From: Stutzerimonas stutzeri
GTDB taxonomy: Bacteria > Pseudomonadota > Gammaproteobacteria > Pseudomonadales > Pseudomonadaceae
DNA: 64,000 nt
Assembly (NCBI RefSeq): GCF_009789555.1
Contig: NZ_CP046902.1
Location: forward strand, 4,294,001-4,358,000
Reading direction: 5' to 3'
The notes under the pieces are model-generated. The model was not told the DNA's origin and searched no databases. It saw only the letters and a program-made list of their open reading frames with translations. A program made the translations under genes and the position numbers. This document shows, piece after piece, positions 34,566 through 44,200 of the stretch. The first letter of the stretch is position 1. Every line of letters starts with the position of its first letter.

Positions 34566-35366
34566 ATGCACCCTCTGCTACCGAGCCTAGCTGCCGCCTG
34601 CCTTTATGCAGGCGTCACCGGATACCAAGGCCTTCGCCTGGCGCAACGCACCGTGCCGGACAAGCGTCTGCTTCTTATCCTGGGCGCCCTGGCGCTCGTC
34701 GCGCACGGGGTGAGCCTGTTCATCCAGCTGCTGTCACCAAGCGGCCTGCACCTTGATTTCTTCACCGCTTCGAGCCTGATTGCCGCAGCGGTGATCCTGC
34801 TGATCCTGCTCGCGCTTCATCGCATGCCAGTCGAGAATCTCCTGCTGCTGCTTTTCCCGCTCGGCTGCCTGACGGTGCTGTTCGCCCAGTTCGCGCCGTC
34901 GGGCACGGCACCTGCAATCGATGAGCAACCGGGCATCCTGGCGCACATTCTGTTCTCGATCCTGGCGTACGGGATGCTCACGATCGCGGTTTTCCAGTCA
35001 CTGCTGCTGCTGTTGCAGGACCATCACCTGAAGCACAAGCACCCGTCCGGCCTGATCAAGAACTTCCCGCCACTGCAGACCATGGAAAGCCTGTTGTTCG
35101 GCTTCCTGCTCGCCGGCTGGCTGTTGCTGTCGGGGTCACTGATTTCCGGCTGGCTGTTTCTGGACAATCTGTTCGCCCAGCACCTGGTGCACAAGACGCT
35201 GCTATCGGTCCTCGCCTGGGTGGTCTTCGGTTTACTTCTATGGGGCCGCCACCAGCTCGGCTGGCGCGGCTACAAGGCCATCCGCTGGACGCTTGCCGGC
35301 TTCTGCCTGCTGATGCTGGCCTACTTCGGCAGCAAGCTGGTCCGCGAATTCATCCTGCATATCTAG
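34566..35366 (+). CDS. CcsA/YpjD-type inner-membrane protein (cytochrome c assembly domain)
   Basis: 266 residues with eight predicted membrane helices. It belongs to the CcmC/CcsA-like cytochrome c assembly superfamily in its YpjD branch, always found near ffh in pseudomonads as I recall. Conserved His occur in LVAHGVS, ILAHILFSILAYG and HLVHKTLLSVLAW, plausible heme-handling residues, but no WWD motif is evident. Its function is not established. The ATG at 34566 gives a start just before the first helix; the longer frame is not supported. Confidence 0.8.
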   Translation: MHPLLPSLAAACLYAGVTGYQGLRLAQRTVPDKRLLLILGALALVAHGVSLFIQLLSPSGLHLDFFTASSLIAAAVILLILLALHRMPVENLLLLLFPLGCLTVLFAQFAPSGTAPAIDEQPGILAHILFSILAYGMLTIAVFQSLLLLLQDHHLKHKHPSGLIKNFPPLQTMESLLFGFLLAGWLLLSGSLISGWLFLDNLFAQHLVHKTLLSVLAWVVFGLLLWGRHQLGWRGYKAIRWTLAGFCLLMLAYFGSKLVREFILHI

Positions 35367-35375
35367 GACCGACAC

Positions 35376-36665
35376 GTGGAACATCTACACCCCGGCTTTC
35401 TGGTCGGTATGCTGGTCTTTCTGCTTCTGTGCTCGGCCTTCTTCTCCAGCTCCGAAACCGGGATGCTCAGCCTTAACCGCTACCGCCTGCGCCATAAGGC
35501 CAACGACGGTCACCGTGGCGCGAAACGCGCAAGCGCGCTGCTCGAACGCCCGGACAGGCTGCTCGGAACCATTCTGGTCGGTAACAACTTCGTCAACATC
35601 CTGGCCTCGTCGATCGCCACGGTGCTGGCAATCAAGTTGTGGGGTGAAGCGGGTATCGCCATCGCGACCATCGGCCTGACGATCATGCTTCTGATATTCG
35701 GCGAGATAACCCCCAAGACGCTCGCCGCCCTGCGCCCCGAGACGGTCGCCTACCCGGTCAGCCTTCCGCTGCTGCTGCTGCAGAAAGTGCTGTACCCGCT
35801 GGTGGCATCACTGAACTGGATCAGCAACGGCTTGCTCAGGTTGCTTGGCGTCGACCTGTCCACCAAGGGCAACGACAGCCTCTCAACCGAAGAGCTGCGC
35901 AGCGTGGTTCACGAATCGGGCAGCGACATGCCGATGAACAGGCAAAGCATGCTGCTTGGCATCCTGGACCTGGAGCGGGTTACCGTCGACGACATCATGA
36001 TCCCTCGCAACGAGGTCGCTGGCATCGACCTAGAGGACAACCTGGAAACCATCGTGACTCAGCTGCGCACGACGCCCCACACACGCCTGCCGGTGTTCCG
36101 CAAGGACATCAACCAGATCGAAGGCATCGTCCACATGCGCCAGATCGCGCGGCTGCTCAGCCATGATCAGTTGACCCACGAAAGCTTGCTCGAGGCCTGC
36201 AACGATCCCTATTTCATCCCTGAAAACACGCCCCTTTCGACCCAGCTGGTCAATTTCCAGAAGCAGAAACGACGCATCGGCATTGTCGTCGACGAATACG
36301 GCGACGTACTGGGAATCGTGACGCTTGAAGACATTCTCGAAGAGATCGTCGGTGAATTCAGCAACCAGGATGCCCTGCGCAGCCCGGATATCCACCCGCA
36401 GGACGACGGCACCCTGGTGATCGATGGCGCGGCCTATCTGCGCGAGGTCAATCGAGCCCTGGGCTGGCATCTCCCCTGTGACGGACCCAAGACCCTCAAC
36501 GGCTTGATCACCGAGGCGCTCGAGCATATTCCAGACAGCAGCATTTGCCTGCAGATCAACCAGTACCGGCTCGAAATCCTGCAGGCCGCGGACAATCGCG
36601 TCAAAAGCGTGCGTGCCTGGGTCGTCGAAGACACACAGGACACGTCGTCGGCCGACGCATCCTGA
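35376..36665 (+). CDS. CNNM/CorC-HlyC family membrane protein with CBS domains (CorB/YfjD-like)
   Basis: A 429-residue protein. It has an N-terminal DUF21/CNNM membrane domain with four helices (residues 5-150; SAFFSSSETGMLSLNRYRLR and GEITPKTLAAL), two CBS domains (about 200-330; IMIPRNEV and VVDEYGDVLGIVTLEDILEEIVGEF) and a C-terminal transporter-associated domain (about 345-420). The family is linked to magnesium/cobalt export and resistance. The GTG start at 35376 has AGGA upstream. It lies nine bases after the CcsA-like gene, probably co-transcribed. Confidence 0.88.
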   Translation: MEHLHPGFLVGMLVFLLLCSAFFSSSETGMLSLNRYRLRHKANDGHRGAKRASALLERPDRLLGTILVGNNFVNILASSIATVLAIKLWGEAGIAIATIGLTIMLLIFGEITPKTLAALRPETVAYPVSLPLLLLQKVLYPLVASLNWISNGLLRLLGVDLSTKGNDSLSTEELRSVVHESGSDMPMNRQSMLLGILDLERVTVDDIMIPRNEVAGIDLEDNLETIVTQLRTTPHTRLPVFRKDINQIEGIVHMRQIARLLSHDQLTHESLLEACNDPYFIPENTPLSTQLVNFQKQKRRIGIVVDEYGDVLGIVTLEDILEEIVGEFSNQDALRSPDIHPQDDGTLVIDGAAYLREVNRALGWHLPCDGPKTLNGLITEALEHIPDSSICLQINQYRLEILQAADNRVKSVRAWVVEDTQDTSSADAS

Positions 36666-36692
36666 GGCCACCACCCTCGCCCGGCCGAAGCG

Positions 36693-37874
36693 CTAGAGAC
36701 GGGTATCGATTGCCGCGGCCGCCCGCACGGCCTTGGCACGCGCGGCGGCAATCGACTCGTCGCGCGCCAGCGCAACCCCCATGCGCCGCTGACCACTGAC
36801 GCCCGGCTTGCCGAACAGCCGCAGCGCGGTGTCGGGCTCGTCCAGCGCGGCCGCCAGGCCACCGAAGCTCACCTGATCGGATTCCCCCTCGACCAGTACC
36901 ACCGCCGAAGCGGACGGGCCGAACTGCCGAATCGCAGGGATCGGCAGCCCAAGGATTGCCCGCGCATGCAGGGCGAACTCGGAGAGGTCCTGAGAAACCA
37001 GGGTCACCAGGCCCGTATCGTGCGGCCGGGGCGAAACCTCGCAGAACCAGACCTTGTCGCCCTTGACGAACAGCTCGACACCGAAGAGGCCGCGCCCGCC
37101 CAGCGCGTCGGTAACGGCAAGCGCAATACGCTCGGCTTCCGCCATGGCCGCAGCGCTCATGGGTTGTGGCTGCCAGGACTCCTGGTAATCACCTTTTTCC
37201 TGACGATGCCCGACCGGCAGACAGAACGAGGTCCCTCCCGTATGCCGCACGGTCAGCAGTGTGATTTCGTAATCGAAATCGACGAAGCCCTCGACGATGA
37301 CCCGGCCCTTTCCGGCACGCCCACCGGCCTGGGCATACTCCCAGGCCGGGGCAATATCGGCCTCGCTACGCAGGACCGACTGGCCTTTACCGGACGAACT
37401 CATCACCGGCTTGATCAGGCAGGGAAACCCGAGCACGGCGATGGCCGAGCGGCAATCTTGCAGCGAGTCGGCGAAGCGGTACGGCGAGGTCGGCAACCCC
37501 AGTTCCTCGGCGGCCAGTCGGCGGATGCCCTCGCGATTCATGGTGAGCTGCGCGGCCCGCGCGGTCGGTATGACCGTATAGCCCTCGCCTTCCAGCTCCA
37601 CCAGTGTCGCCGTGGCGATCGCCTCGATCTCGGGCACGACATAGTGTGGCTTTTCCTGCTCGATGACAGCGCGCAACGCGGCGCCATCGAGCATGTCGAT
37701 CACATGGTGACGGTGAGCCACCTGCATCGCCGGTGCGTTGGCGTAACGGTCTACCGCGATGACCTCGACGCCCAGGCGCTGAAGCTCGATGACCAATTCC
37801 TTGCCAAGTTCACCGCAGCCGCACAGCAGCACGCGGGTAGCGCTGGCGGACAGCGGCGTACCTATTCGGGGCAT
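36693..37874 (-). CDS. purT: Formate-dependent phosphoribosylglycinamide formyltransferase
   Basis: A 393-residue ATP-grasp enzyme that makes formyl-GAR from GAR, formate and ATP, an alternative to the folate-dependent PurN. The N-terminal nucleotide-like fold is RVLLCGCGELGKELVIELQRLG. The ATP-grasp domain has CLIKPVMSSSGKGQSV, VIVEGFVDFDYEITLLTVR and the metal-binding GLFGVELFVKGDKVWFCEVSPRPHDTG. Start at 37874 has GAGG upstream. PurU, which can supply formate, is also encoded in this window. Confidence 0.97.
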   Translation of the reverse strand: MPRIGTPLSASATRVLLCGCGELGKELVIELQRLGVEVIAVDRYANAPAMQVAHRHHVIDMLDGAALRAVIEQEKPHYVVPEIEAIATATLVELEGEGYTVIPTARAAQLTMNREGIRRLAAEELGLPTSPYRFADSLQDCRSAIAVLGFPCLIKPVMSSSGKGQSVLRSEADIAPAWEYAQAGGRAGKGRVIVEGFVDFDYEITLLTVRHTGGTSFCLPVGHRQEKGDYQESWQPQPMSAAAMAEAERIALAVTDALGGRGLFGVELFVKGDKVWFCEVSPRPHDTGLVTLVSQDLSEFALHARAILGLPIPAIRQFGPSASAVVLVEGESDQVSFGGLAAALDEPDTALRLFGKPGVSGQRRMGVALARDESIAAARAKAVRAAAAIDTRL

Positions 37875-37933
37875 GAAAGACCTCGTTATCAAGACAGTGA
37901 CGGACGCCGATCAGCGGCCCATTCATTCACAGG

Positions 37934-38125
37934 TTAAAACACCAATCCGGCTGCCTGTGCGCGCTCATGGCAACGCAGCAGCACCTGGCGCCGCTGCGAA
38001 TCGTCCATTCGGCCCCAGCGTCGGATTTCGTCGATGCTGCGCTGGCACCCGGTGCAGATATCATTCTCATCCAGGGCGCAGATGCTGACGCAGGGTGAAG
38101 CGACCGGCTTCCGTTCAGCGGTCAA
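37934..38125 (-). CDS. DUF1289 family small cysteine-rich protein
   Basis: 63 residues with four N-terminal-half cysteines in SPCVSICALDENDICTGCQRS, the DUF1289 signature, suggesting a metal or Fe-S site. The rest is basic and helical. The TTG start overlaps the stop of the upstream gene as TTGA; no better start codon is present, and AGGAGGA directly precedes it. Its function is unknown. It is the third gene of a tightly overlapped trio with nudL-like and gamma-carbonic-anhydrase genes. Confidence 0.8.
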   Translation of the reverse strand: MTAERKPVASPCVSICALDENDICTGCQRSIDEIRRWGRMDDSQRRQVLLRCHERAQAAGLVF

Positions 38126-38652
38126 TCCTCCTGCTCCACAAGATCGCCCGCGTAGCGCTGAGCATTGTGAACATAGTGCGCGGCACTCGCTTCGAGCATT
38201 TTCTTCTGCTGCTCGGTCAGCTCACGAACCACCTTGCCGGGCGAGCCCACCACCAGCGAGCCGTCAGGAATTTCCTTGCCTTCGGCGATCAGGGTGTTGG
38301 CGCCGATAATGCAATACCTGCCGATCTTCGCCCCGTTGAGGATGACCGCGTTGATCCCGACCAGGCTGTAATCACCGACGCTGCAACCGTGCAGCATGGC
38401 GTTGTGGCCGACGGTCACGCCTGTGCCCAGGGTCAGCGGATAGCCCATATCGGTGTGCATGACGCTGCCATCCTGCACATTGCTGTTTTCACCGATGTGG
38501 ATCAACTCGTTGTCGCCGCGCAGCACGGCACCAAACCAGACATTGGCGCCCGCCTCGAGGCGGATCTTGCCAACCAGCGTGGCGTTCGGTGCGACCCAGC
38601 TTTGTGGATGGGTTTCAACGCGGGAATCACCCAGGCGATATTTCACGGTCAT
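38122..38652 (-). CDS. Gamma-carbonic anhydrase family protein (YrdA-like)
   Basis: A 176-residue left-handed beta-helix protein with hexapeptide repeats (residues 20-140). Candidate zinc ligands are His in SVMHTDMG and in VGHNAMLHGC. Proteins of this group resemble gamma-carbonic anhydrases and bacterial YrdA/PaaY thioesterase-like proteins; actual activity varies and cannot be assigned. The start overlaps the upstream NUDIX stop as ATGA. Confidence 0.9.
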   Translation of the reverse strand: MTVKYRLGDSRVETHPQSWVAPNATLVGKIRLEAGANVWFGAVLRGDNELIHIGENSNVQDGSVMHTDMGYPLTLGTGVTVGHNAMLHGCSVGDYSLVGINAVILNGAKIGRYCIIGANTLIAEGKEIPDGSLVVGSPGKVVRELTEQQKKMLEASAAHYVHNAQRYAGDLVEQED

Positions 38653-39263
38653 GACCTCTTCTGGCTCAGATCGACGTAGGAAACGGGCGGGCGGCGCATC
38701 TCGATCCCGGCGTCATATATCAGGTTCACCAGCTCGACGATCATGATGGCCGTCAGCCCCCAGATCTTGTATTCGCCATACCGGTAGGACGGGACATACC
38801 AGGCGCCGCCCTGGTAATCGATACGATGGGTAACCTCGCGCACGTCCTGGCAGAAGAACTCCAGGGGCACGGAAAAGACCGACGCGATTTCGGCATCATT
38901 GGCGCGGTATTCGACATAGTCCGGCACGATGCCAACGTACGGCGTGACATGAATGCCGTGCAGCGAAACCAGGCTGCTCAGCGGCCCGACGACTTCCACC
39001 ATGCCCGGCGCCAGCCCGACTTCCTCTTCGGCCTCACGCAAGGCGGTATGGATAAGGTCCCGATCTTCCGGGTCACGGCGCCCGCCGGGGAAGGCGACCT
39101 CTCCGCCATGGGTGGACAACCCACTGGCACGCAGCGTCAGCACCAATTCCGGCGAATCGCTGCGAGTGATCGGCATCAGCACCGCCGCCTCGGGCATCCG
39201 GCCTTCCGGCTCCAGGAGATGCGGGGAATAGTCACGCACCCGTTGGAGAATCTTGTCCAGCAT
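38649..39263 (-). CDS. CoA pyrophosphatase (NUDIX, NudL-like)
   Basis: 204 residues. The NUDIX box GGRRDPEDRDLIHTALREAEEEVGL is preceded by the LTLRASGLSTHGGEVAFPGG block, which is the NudL/CoAse signature (UPF0035). It hydrolyses CoA and derivatives to phosphopantetheine and 3',5'-ADP. The reading frame runs far upstream, but ATG at 39263 (MLDKILQRV) matches the family. It is the first of three overlapping genes. Confidence 0.88.
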   Translation of the reverse strand: MLDKILQRVRDYSPHLLEPEGRMPEAAVLMPITRSDSPELVLTLRASGLSTHGGEVAFPGGRRDPEDRDLIHTALREAEEEVGLAPGMVEVVGPLSSLVSLHGIHVTPYVGIVPDYVEYRANDAEIASVFSVPLEFFCQDVREVTHRIDYQGGAWYVPSYRYGEYKIWGLTAIMIVELVNLIYDAGIEMRRPPVSYVDLSQKRS

Positions 39264-39446
39264 GAAACGTCTCTTTCTGTCTTTGACAGGCATCATGGCA
39301 TGAATCACCGAGGCGCCCAAGACAGACGAAGACAAAATCGACAGCCCCGCTGTCGCCGACAAACTTTTCGCGGCAGACTGGTTCTCAGCAATGGCCAGCC
39401 CGCGACAGCGCCGGGCTATCGAATGACTCGCCAGGAATGAAGCACG

Positions 39447-40001
39447 ATGAAATTCTGCAGCCAATGCGGCGGCGCGATCGCCGAACGGGTGCCCGAGGGG
39501 GACAATCGGACGCGATTCGTCTGTGCATCCTGCGACACGGTTCATTACCAGAACCCGCGGATCGTCGCAGGCTGCCTGCCAGTCTGGGAAGACCACGTAC
39601 TGCTGTGTCGGCGTGCGATCGAGCCACGACGCGGCTATTGGACGCTGCCGGCCGGCTTTATGGAAAACGGCGAAACCGTCCGGCAGGCAGCGGAGCGCGA
39701 GACATTGGAAGAGGCTTGCGCCCGGGTTACGGACTTGCAGCTCTATACGCTGTTCGACCTGCCGCATATCAACCAGGTGTACATGTTCTTTCGCGCCGAG
39801 CTGGTCGACGCAGATTTCAGCGCGGGCGAGGAGAGCCTGGAAGTCCGGCTTTTCCGACAGGCCGACATCCCTTGGTCAGAGCTGGCTTTTCCGACGGTTG
39901 GCCGTACCCTAGAATACTTTTTCGCCGACCGGGTGCAGCAGACCTTCCCGGTGCGCAACGAAGCCATCGAAGCAATGCGGGTGGCGCGCAGACAGGTCTG
40001 A
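39447..40001 (+). CDS. NUDIX hydrolase with N-terminal zinc ribbon
   Basis: 184 residues. A zinc ribbon (FCSQCGGAI ... FVCASCDTVHY, residues 2-33) precedes a NUDIX fold. The NUDIX box reads GFMENGETVRQAAERETLEEACA, with Cys in place of the usual Gly, as in a pseudomonad subgroup of ADP-ribose/NADH-pyrophosphatase-like enzymes. The substrate cannot be assigned. It is followed 26 bases later by the L,D-transpeptidase-like gene. Confidence 0.88.
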   Translation: MKFCSQCGGAIAERVPEGDNRTRFVCASCDTVHYQNPRIVAGCLPVWEDHVLLCRRAIEPRRGYWTLPAGFMENGETVRQAAERETLEEACARVTDLQLYTLFDLPHINQVYMFFRAELVDADFSAGEESLEVRLFRQADIPWSELAFPTVGRTLEYFFADRVQQTFPVRNEAIEAMRVARRQV

Positions 40002-40027
40002 TGCCGTAAGGATTCAGGAACGCTTCA

Positions 40028-40528
40028 ATGCGCTGGCTGTTAGCAATCTTCTGCTTCACGTTCGCCGCCCTCTCCCACGCTACGGCCGCTCCAGTATTCG
40101 ATGACGCCTTCATCGACAAGGTCCTGGTGGTCAAGTCCGAGCGTCAGCTTCACCTCATCAGCCGTGGCGTCACGATGAAAAGCTATCGCGTGTCGTTGGG
40201 CAAGCAACCGGGCCCCAAGGAGCGCGAAGGCGACCAGCGAACACCCGAGGGGTTCTACTGGATCGACTGGCGCAAGACGTCCGAGAAGTACAACCTGGCG
40301 ATGCATATCTCCTACCCGAACGCCAAGGACCGGGCGCGGGCCAGCCGCGAAGGCACACGGCCGGGGAGCATGATCATGCTTCACGGCACCCCGCTGGACG
40401 AAGAATATCCGGAGTGGTTCTTCCACACCCTCGACTGGACCGAAGGCTGCATCGCGCTGAAGAACGATGACATGCGCGAGATATGGAATCTGGTCAAGAA
40501 CGGCACGCTGATCGAGATTCGTCCCTGA
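40028..40528 (+). CDS. L,D-transpeptidase family (YkuD domain) periplasmic protein
   Basis: 166 residues with a signal peptide (MRWLLAIFCFTFAALSHATAA). The catalytic YkuD domain shows MIMLHGTPLDEEYP (conserved His) and the nucleophile Cys in DWTEGCIALKNDDM. It resembles the short YafK/ErfK-like group. Enzymes of this fold form or cut 3-3 peptidoglycan crosslinks or attach lipoproteins, but the exact role is not clear. AGGAACG precedes the ATG. Confidence 0.88.
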   Translation: MRWLLAIFCFTFAALSHATAAPVFDDAFIDKVLVVKSERQLHLISRGVTMKSYRVSLGKQPGPKEREGDQRTPEGFYWIDWRKTSEKYNLAMHISYPNAKDRARASREGTRPGSMIMLHGTPLDEEYPEWFFHTLDWTEGCIALKNDDMREIWNLVKNGTLIEIRP

Positions 40529-40664
40529 GCAGCAGCGTCGAGCCTGGCAGCGCGTTAACGTGAGAGCCTGTTGCGCGTCATCGGCTCCCATGACGAAGCG
40601 CGCGCGGTAATCGATGTGCGTCTGGAGCGCCAGCGTCTTAGCGTCGCCGCGCGAGCAATAAAAA

Positions 40665-40691
40665 ACCCGAGTGGCCAGCGGCGACTCGGGT
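40665..40691 (-). terminator. Terminator after the YqfO-like gene
   Basis: ACCCGAG / CTCGGGT 7-bp stem with a 13-base loop. On the minus strand it is followed by TTTTT. It lies 20 bases beyond the stop of the minus-strand gene. Confidence 0.75.
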
Positions 40692-40710
40692 CTGGTTGCC
40701 TATCGTTCGA

Positions 40711-41028
40711 TCAGAACTGCATGTCGGATAGCCGCCACACTTCGAACGCCGGCGTCTCGTATGGATGGGCCCGTTTGAGCGCTTTGACGCTGTCATGAAT
40801 CAGTTCGTCGGCCACCACCAGCTCGACCTTCCACTCCGCAACCACCTGCACCTGGCCGAGCTGACCCAGGAAAGGCTTGCTGCCCTCCAGCGGCCGATAC
40901 TGGCCGTGCCCCAGCATCTGCCAGCAGCAGCTGTCGTAAGCACCGATGCGCCCGGCACCTGCGCCCAACACAGCCTTCTTCACGGCATCCAGATGGCTCT
41001 CGGGCACATAGAAACACAACTTGTACAT
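40711..41028 (-). CDS. YqfO/NIF3-like family small protein
   Basis: A 105-residue protein matching the C-terminal insert-type domain seen in YqfO/NIF3 proteins: MYKLCFYVPESHLDAVKKAVLGAGAGRIGAYDSCCWQ, then GQYRPLEGSKPF and AHPYETPAFEVW. Such PII-like single domains are stand-alone in Pseudomonas; the function is unknown, possibly ligand or metal binding. ATG at 41028 is chosen over 41034 by the position of GCGGAG. An 8-bp hairpin (41051-41072) lies in the leader. Confidence 0.8.
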   Translation of the reverse strand: MYKLCFYVPESHLDAVKKAVLGAGAGRIGAYDSCCWQMLGHGQYRPLEGSKPFLGQLGQVQVVAEWKVELVVADELIHDSVKALKRAHPYETPAFEVWRLSDMQF

Positions 41029-41165
41029 CTGCATCTCCGCATAGAACTGACGGCGGAGCACCTTCTCCGCCGCCGCAACCACCAGGCTTGCCGGGCCGCG
41101 TTGCCAACATCAGACGTTGCCAAAGGTGCTTGGTTCAGCAGCCAGGATCGACCGAAAGACAATTG

Positions 41166-41203
41166 AAAAAAGCCCGGGGGCGTTCGCACGCCACCGAGCT
41201 TTT
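41166..41203 (-). terminator. Rho-independent terminator after purL
   Basis: An extended imperfect stem (AAAAGCCCGGGGGCGT with ACGCCACCGAGCTTTT, loop TCGC). On the minus strand it ends in six T. It starts 18 bases beyond the purL stop. Confidence 0.8.
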
Positions 41204-41220
41204 CGGCACCATCGCCAAGG

Positions 41221-44200
41221 TCAGTCGACCCAGACCCGCGCGTTGCGGAACATGCGCATCCAGCCGCCATCCTCCTGCCACTCATCCGGACGCCAGGAGT
41301 TGGTCACAGCCCGGAATACCCGCTCCGGGTGCGGCATCATGATGGTTACACGACCGTCACGCGTGGTCAGGCCGGTAATACCGCGTGGCGAGCCGCCCGG
41401 GTTGGCCGGGTAGCGCTCGGTGACTTTGCCGTGATTGTCGATGTAGCGTAGCGCGACGGTGCCGGACAGATCGGCCTCGAGCAATGCCTCTTCGCTTTCG
41501 AACTCCGCATGCCCTTCTCCGTGCGCAATGGCGATCGGCAGGCGTGAACCGGCCATGCCCTGCAGAAAGATCGACGGCGAGTCCTGCACCTGGACCATGG
41601 CCACGCGCGCCTCGAACTGCTCGGAGCGGTTGCGCACGAAATGCGGCCAGGATTCACTGCCAGGCACCAGTTCGTGGAGGTTGGAAAGCATCTGGCAGCC
41701 ATTGCAGACGCCAAGAGCGAAGCTGTCCTTGCGCTCGAACAACGCGCTGAAGTCTTCGCGGGCGCGGCTGTTGAACAGGATCGACTTGGCCCAGCCTTCG
41801 CCGGCGCCCAGCACGTCGCCATAGGAGAAGCCGCCACAGGCGACCAGCCCCTTGAAGCGTTCGAGGCTGATGCGTCCGGACAGGATGTCGCTCATGTGGA
41901 CATCGACCGCGGCAAAACCGGAGCGGTCGAACGCGGCCGCCATCTCGGTCTGACCGTTGACGCCCTGCTCGCGCAGAATCGCCACTTCAGGGCGAACGCC
42001 ACGCTTGATGTACGGCGCTGCGATGTTCTCATTGACGTCGAAGCCCAGCGTGACACTCAGGCCGGGATTGTCTTCTTCCAACAGCGCGTCGAATTCCTGA
42101 TCGGCGCAATCGGCGTTGTCGCGAAGACGCTGGATCTGATAACTGGTTTCGGACCACTGCCGCTGCAACAAACGGCGATCACCGGCAAACACGTCCGTGC
42201 CGTCGAACTTGATCGCTACATGGCCGTTATTGACCGGCTGGCCAATGACCGACACGCAGTCGGCGAGGCCCGCGGCACTGAACTGTGCGAGCACGACTTC
42301 CGTATCGCCCTGGCGAACCTGAATCAGCGCGCCCAACTCCTCATTGAAAAGCGCCGCCGGGATTTGCGCCGCACTCTCGACCAGACCATCGAGGTTGAGA
42401 CTGAGGCCGCAATGGCCGGCAAAGGCCATCTCCAGCGCCGTGGTCAGCAAGCCGCCGTCCGAACGATCGTGGTAGGCCAACAGCAGGCCATCGGCATTGA
42501 GCCCCTGGATCACCGCGAAAAACGCTTGCAGGTCTTCGGCGTCATCCACGTCCGGAGCCTGACGCGCCATCTGGCCATAGACCTGCGCCAGGATCGATGC
42601 GCCCATGCGATTCTGCCCGCGGCCCAGATCGACCAGCACCAGATCGGTTTCGCCCTTGTCCAGGCGCAACTGCGGTGTCAGGGTCTGGCGGATGTCCACC
42701 ACGGGCGCGAAACCGGACACCACCAGCGACAACGGTGACGTCACGCTCTTTTCGCCGCCCTCGTCCGCCCAACGAGTCTTCATCGACATGGAATCCTTGC
42801 CCACCGGAATGGTGATGCCGAGCGCCGGGCACAGCTCCATACCGACGGCCTTGACCGTGTCGTACAGGCGCGCGTCCTCGCCCGGATGACCGGCTGCGGC
42901 CATCCAGTTGGCCGAAAGCTTGATATCGGAAATTTTCTCGATACGCGCAGCGGCCAGGTTGGTCAGGGTTTCACCGATCGCCATGCGCCCCGATGCCGGG
43001 GCATCGAGCAGCGCCAGCGGCGTGCGCTCGCCCATGGCCATGGCTTCGCCGGTATAGACGTCATAACTGGTGGCGGTAACGGCACAATCGGCCACCGGAA
43101 CCTGCCAGGGACCCACCATCTGGTCACGCGCCACCATGCCGGTGATGCTGCGGTCGCCAATGGTAATGAGGAAGCTCTTGCTGGCGACTGCCGGGTGATG
43201 CAGCACGCGGTTGATCGCCTCGGACAGCTCGACCTGATCCGCGGCGAAATCATCCCCCAGTTCGGCTTCGCGAACAGCGCTGCGGTGCATGCGCGGCGCC
43301 TTGCCGAGCAAGACATTGAGCGGCATGTCGACCGGATTGTTGCCGAAATGACTGTCGGAAACGGTCAGATGCGGCTCGGCGGTCGCTTCACCGACAACGG
43401 CGAAGGGGCAACGCTCACGCTTGCAGATCGCCTCGAAACGCTCCAGATCGACCGCGTCGACCGACAGCACGTAGCGCTCCTGGGATTCGTTGCACCAGAT
43501 CTCCAGCGGCGCCATGCCCGGTTCGTCGTTCGGCACTTTGCGCAGCTCGAAACGCCCACCGCGCCCGCCGTCGTTGACCAACTCCGGGAAGGCATTGGAC
43601 AGGCCACCGGCACCGACGTCGTGGATGAACTTGATCGGGTTCCTGTCGCCCAACTGCCAGCAGCGGTCGATGACCTCCTGGCAGCGGCGCTCCATTTCCG
43701 GGTTGTCGCGCTGCACCGAGGCGAAATCGAGATCTTCCGAACTGCTGCCGGTCGCCATCGACGAGGCCGCGCCGCCGCCGAGGCCGATCAGCATCGCCGG
43801 ACCACCCAGCACGATCAGTTTGCCGCCTACCGAAATCTCGGCCTTCTGCACGTGGTCTTCGCGGATATTGCCCAGCCCACCGGCGAGCATGATCGGCTTG
43901 TGGTAGCCGCGCACTTCTTTCCCATGCAGGGTATCGATCGACTGTTCGAAGGTACGGAAGTAACCGCTCAGCGCTGGCCGGCCAAATTCATTGTTGAATG
44001 CCGCGCCACCCAGCGGACCCTCGATCATGATGTCCAGTGGGGTCACGATGCGCTCGGGTTTGCCATAGGGGACTTCCCAGGGCTGCTCGAAACCCGGGAT
44101 GTTCAGGTTGGACACCGTGAAACCGGTAAGGCCCGCCTTCGGCTTGGCGCCACGGCCGGTGGCGCCCTCGTCACGGATTTCACCGCCCGAACCGGTGGCC

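Noticed and set aside
36353..36360. Another TGAATTCA site
   Set aside because: It is inside the CNNM/CBS-domain coding sequence with no promoter context, so I count it as chance; it limits the weight of the TGAATTCA core as an operator.
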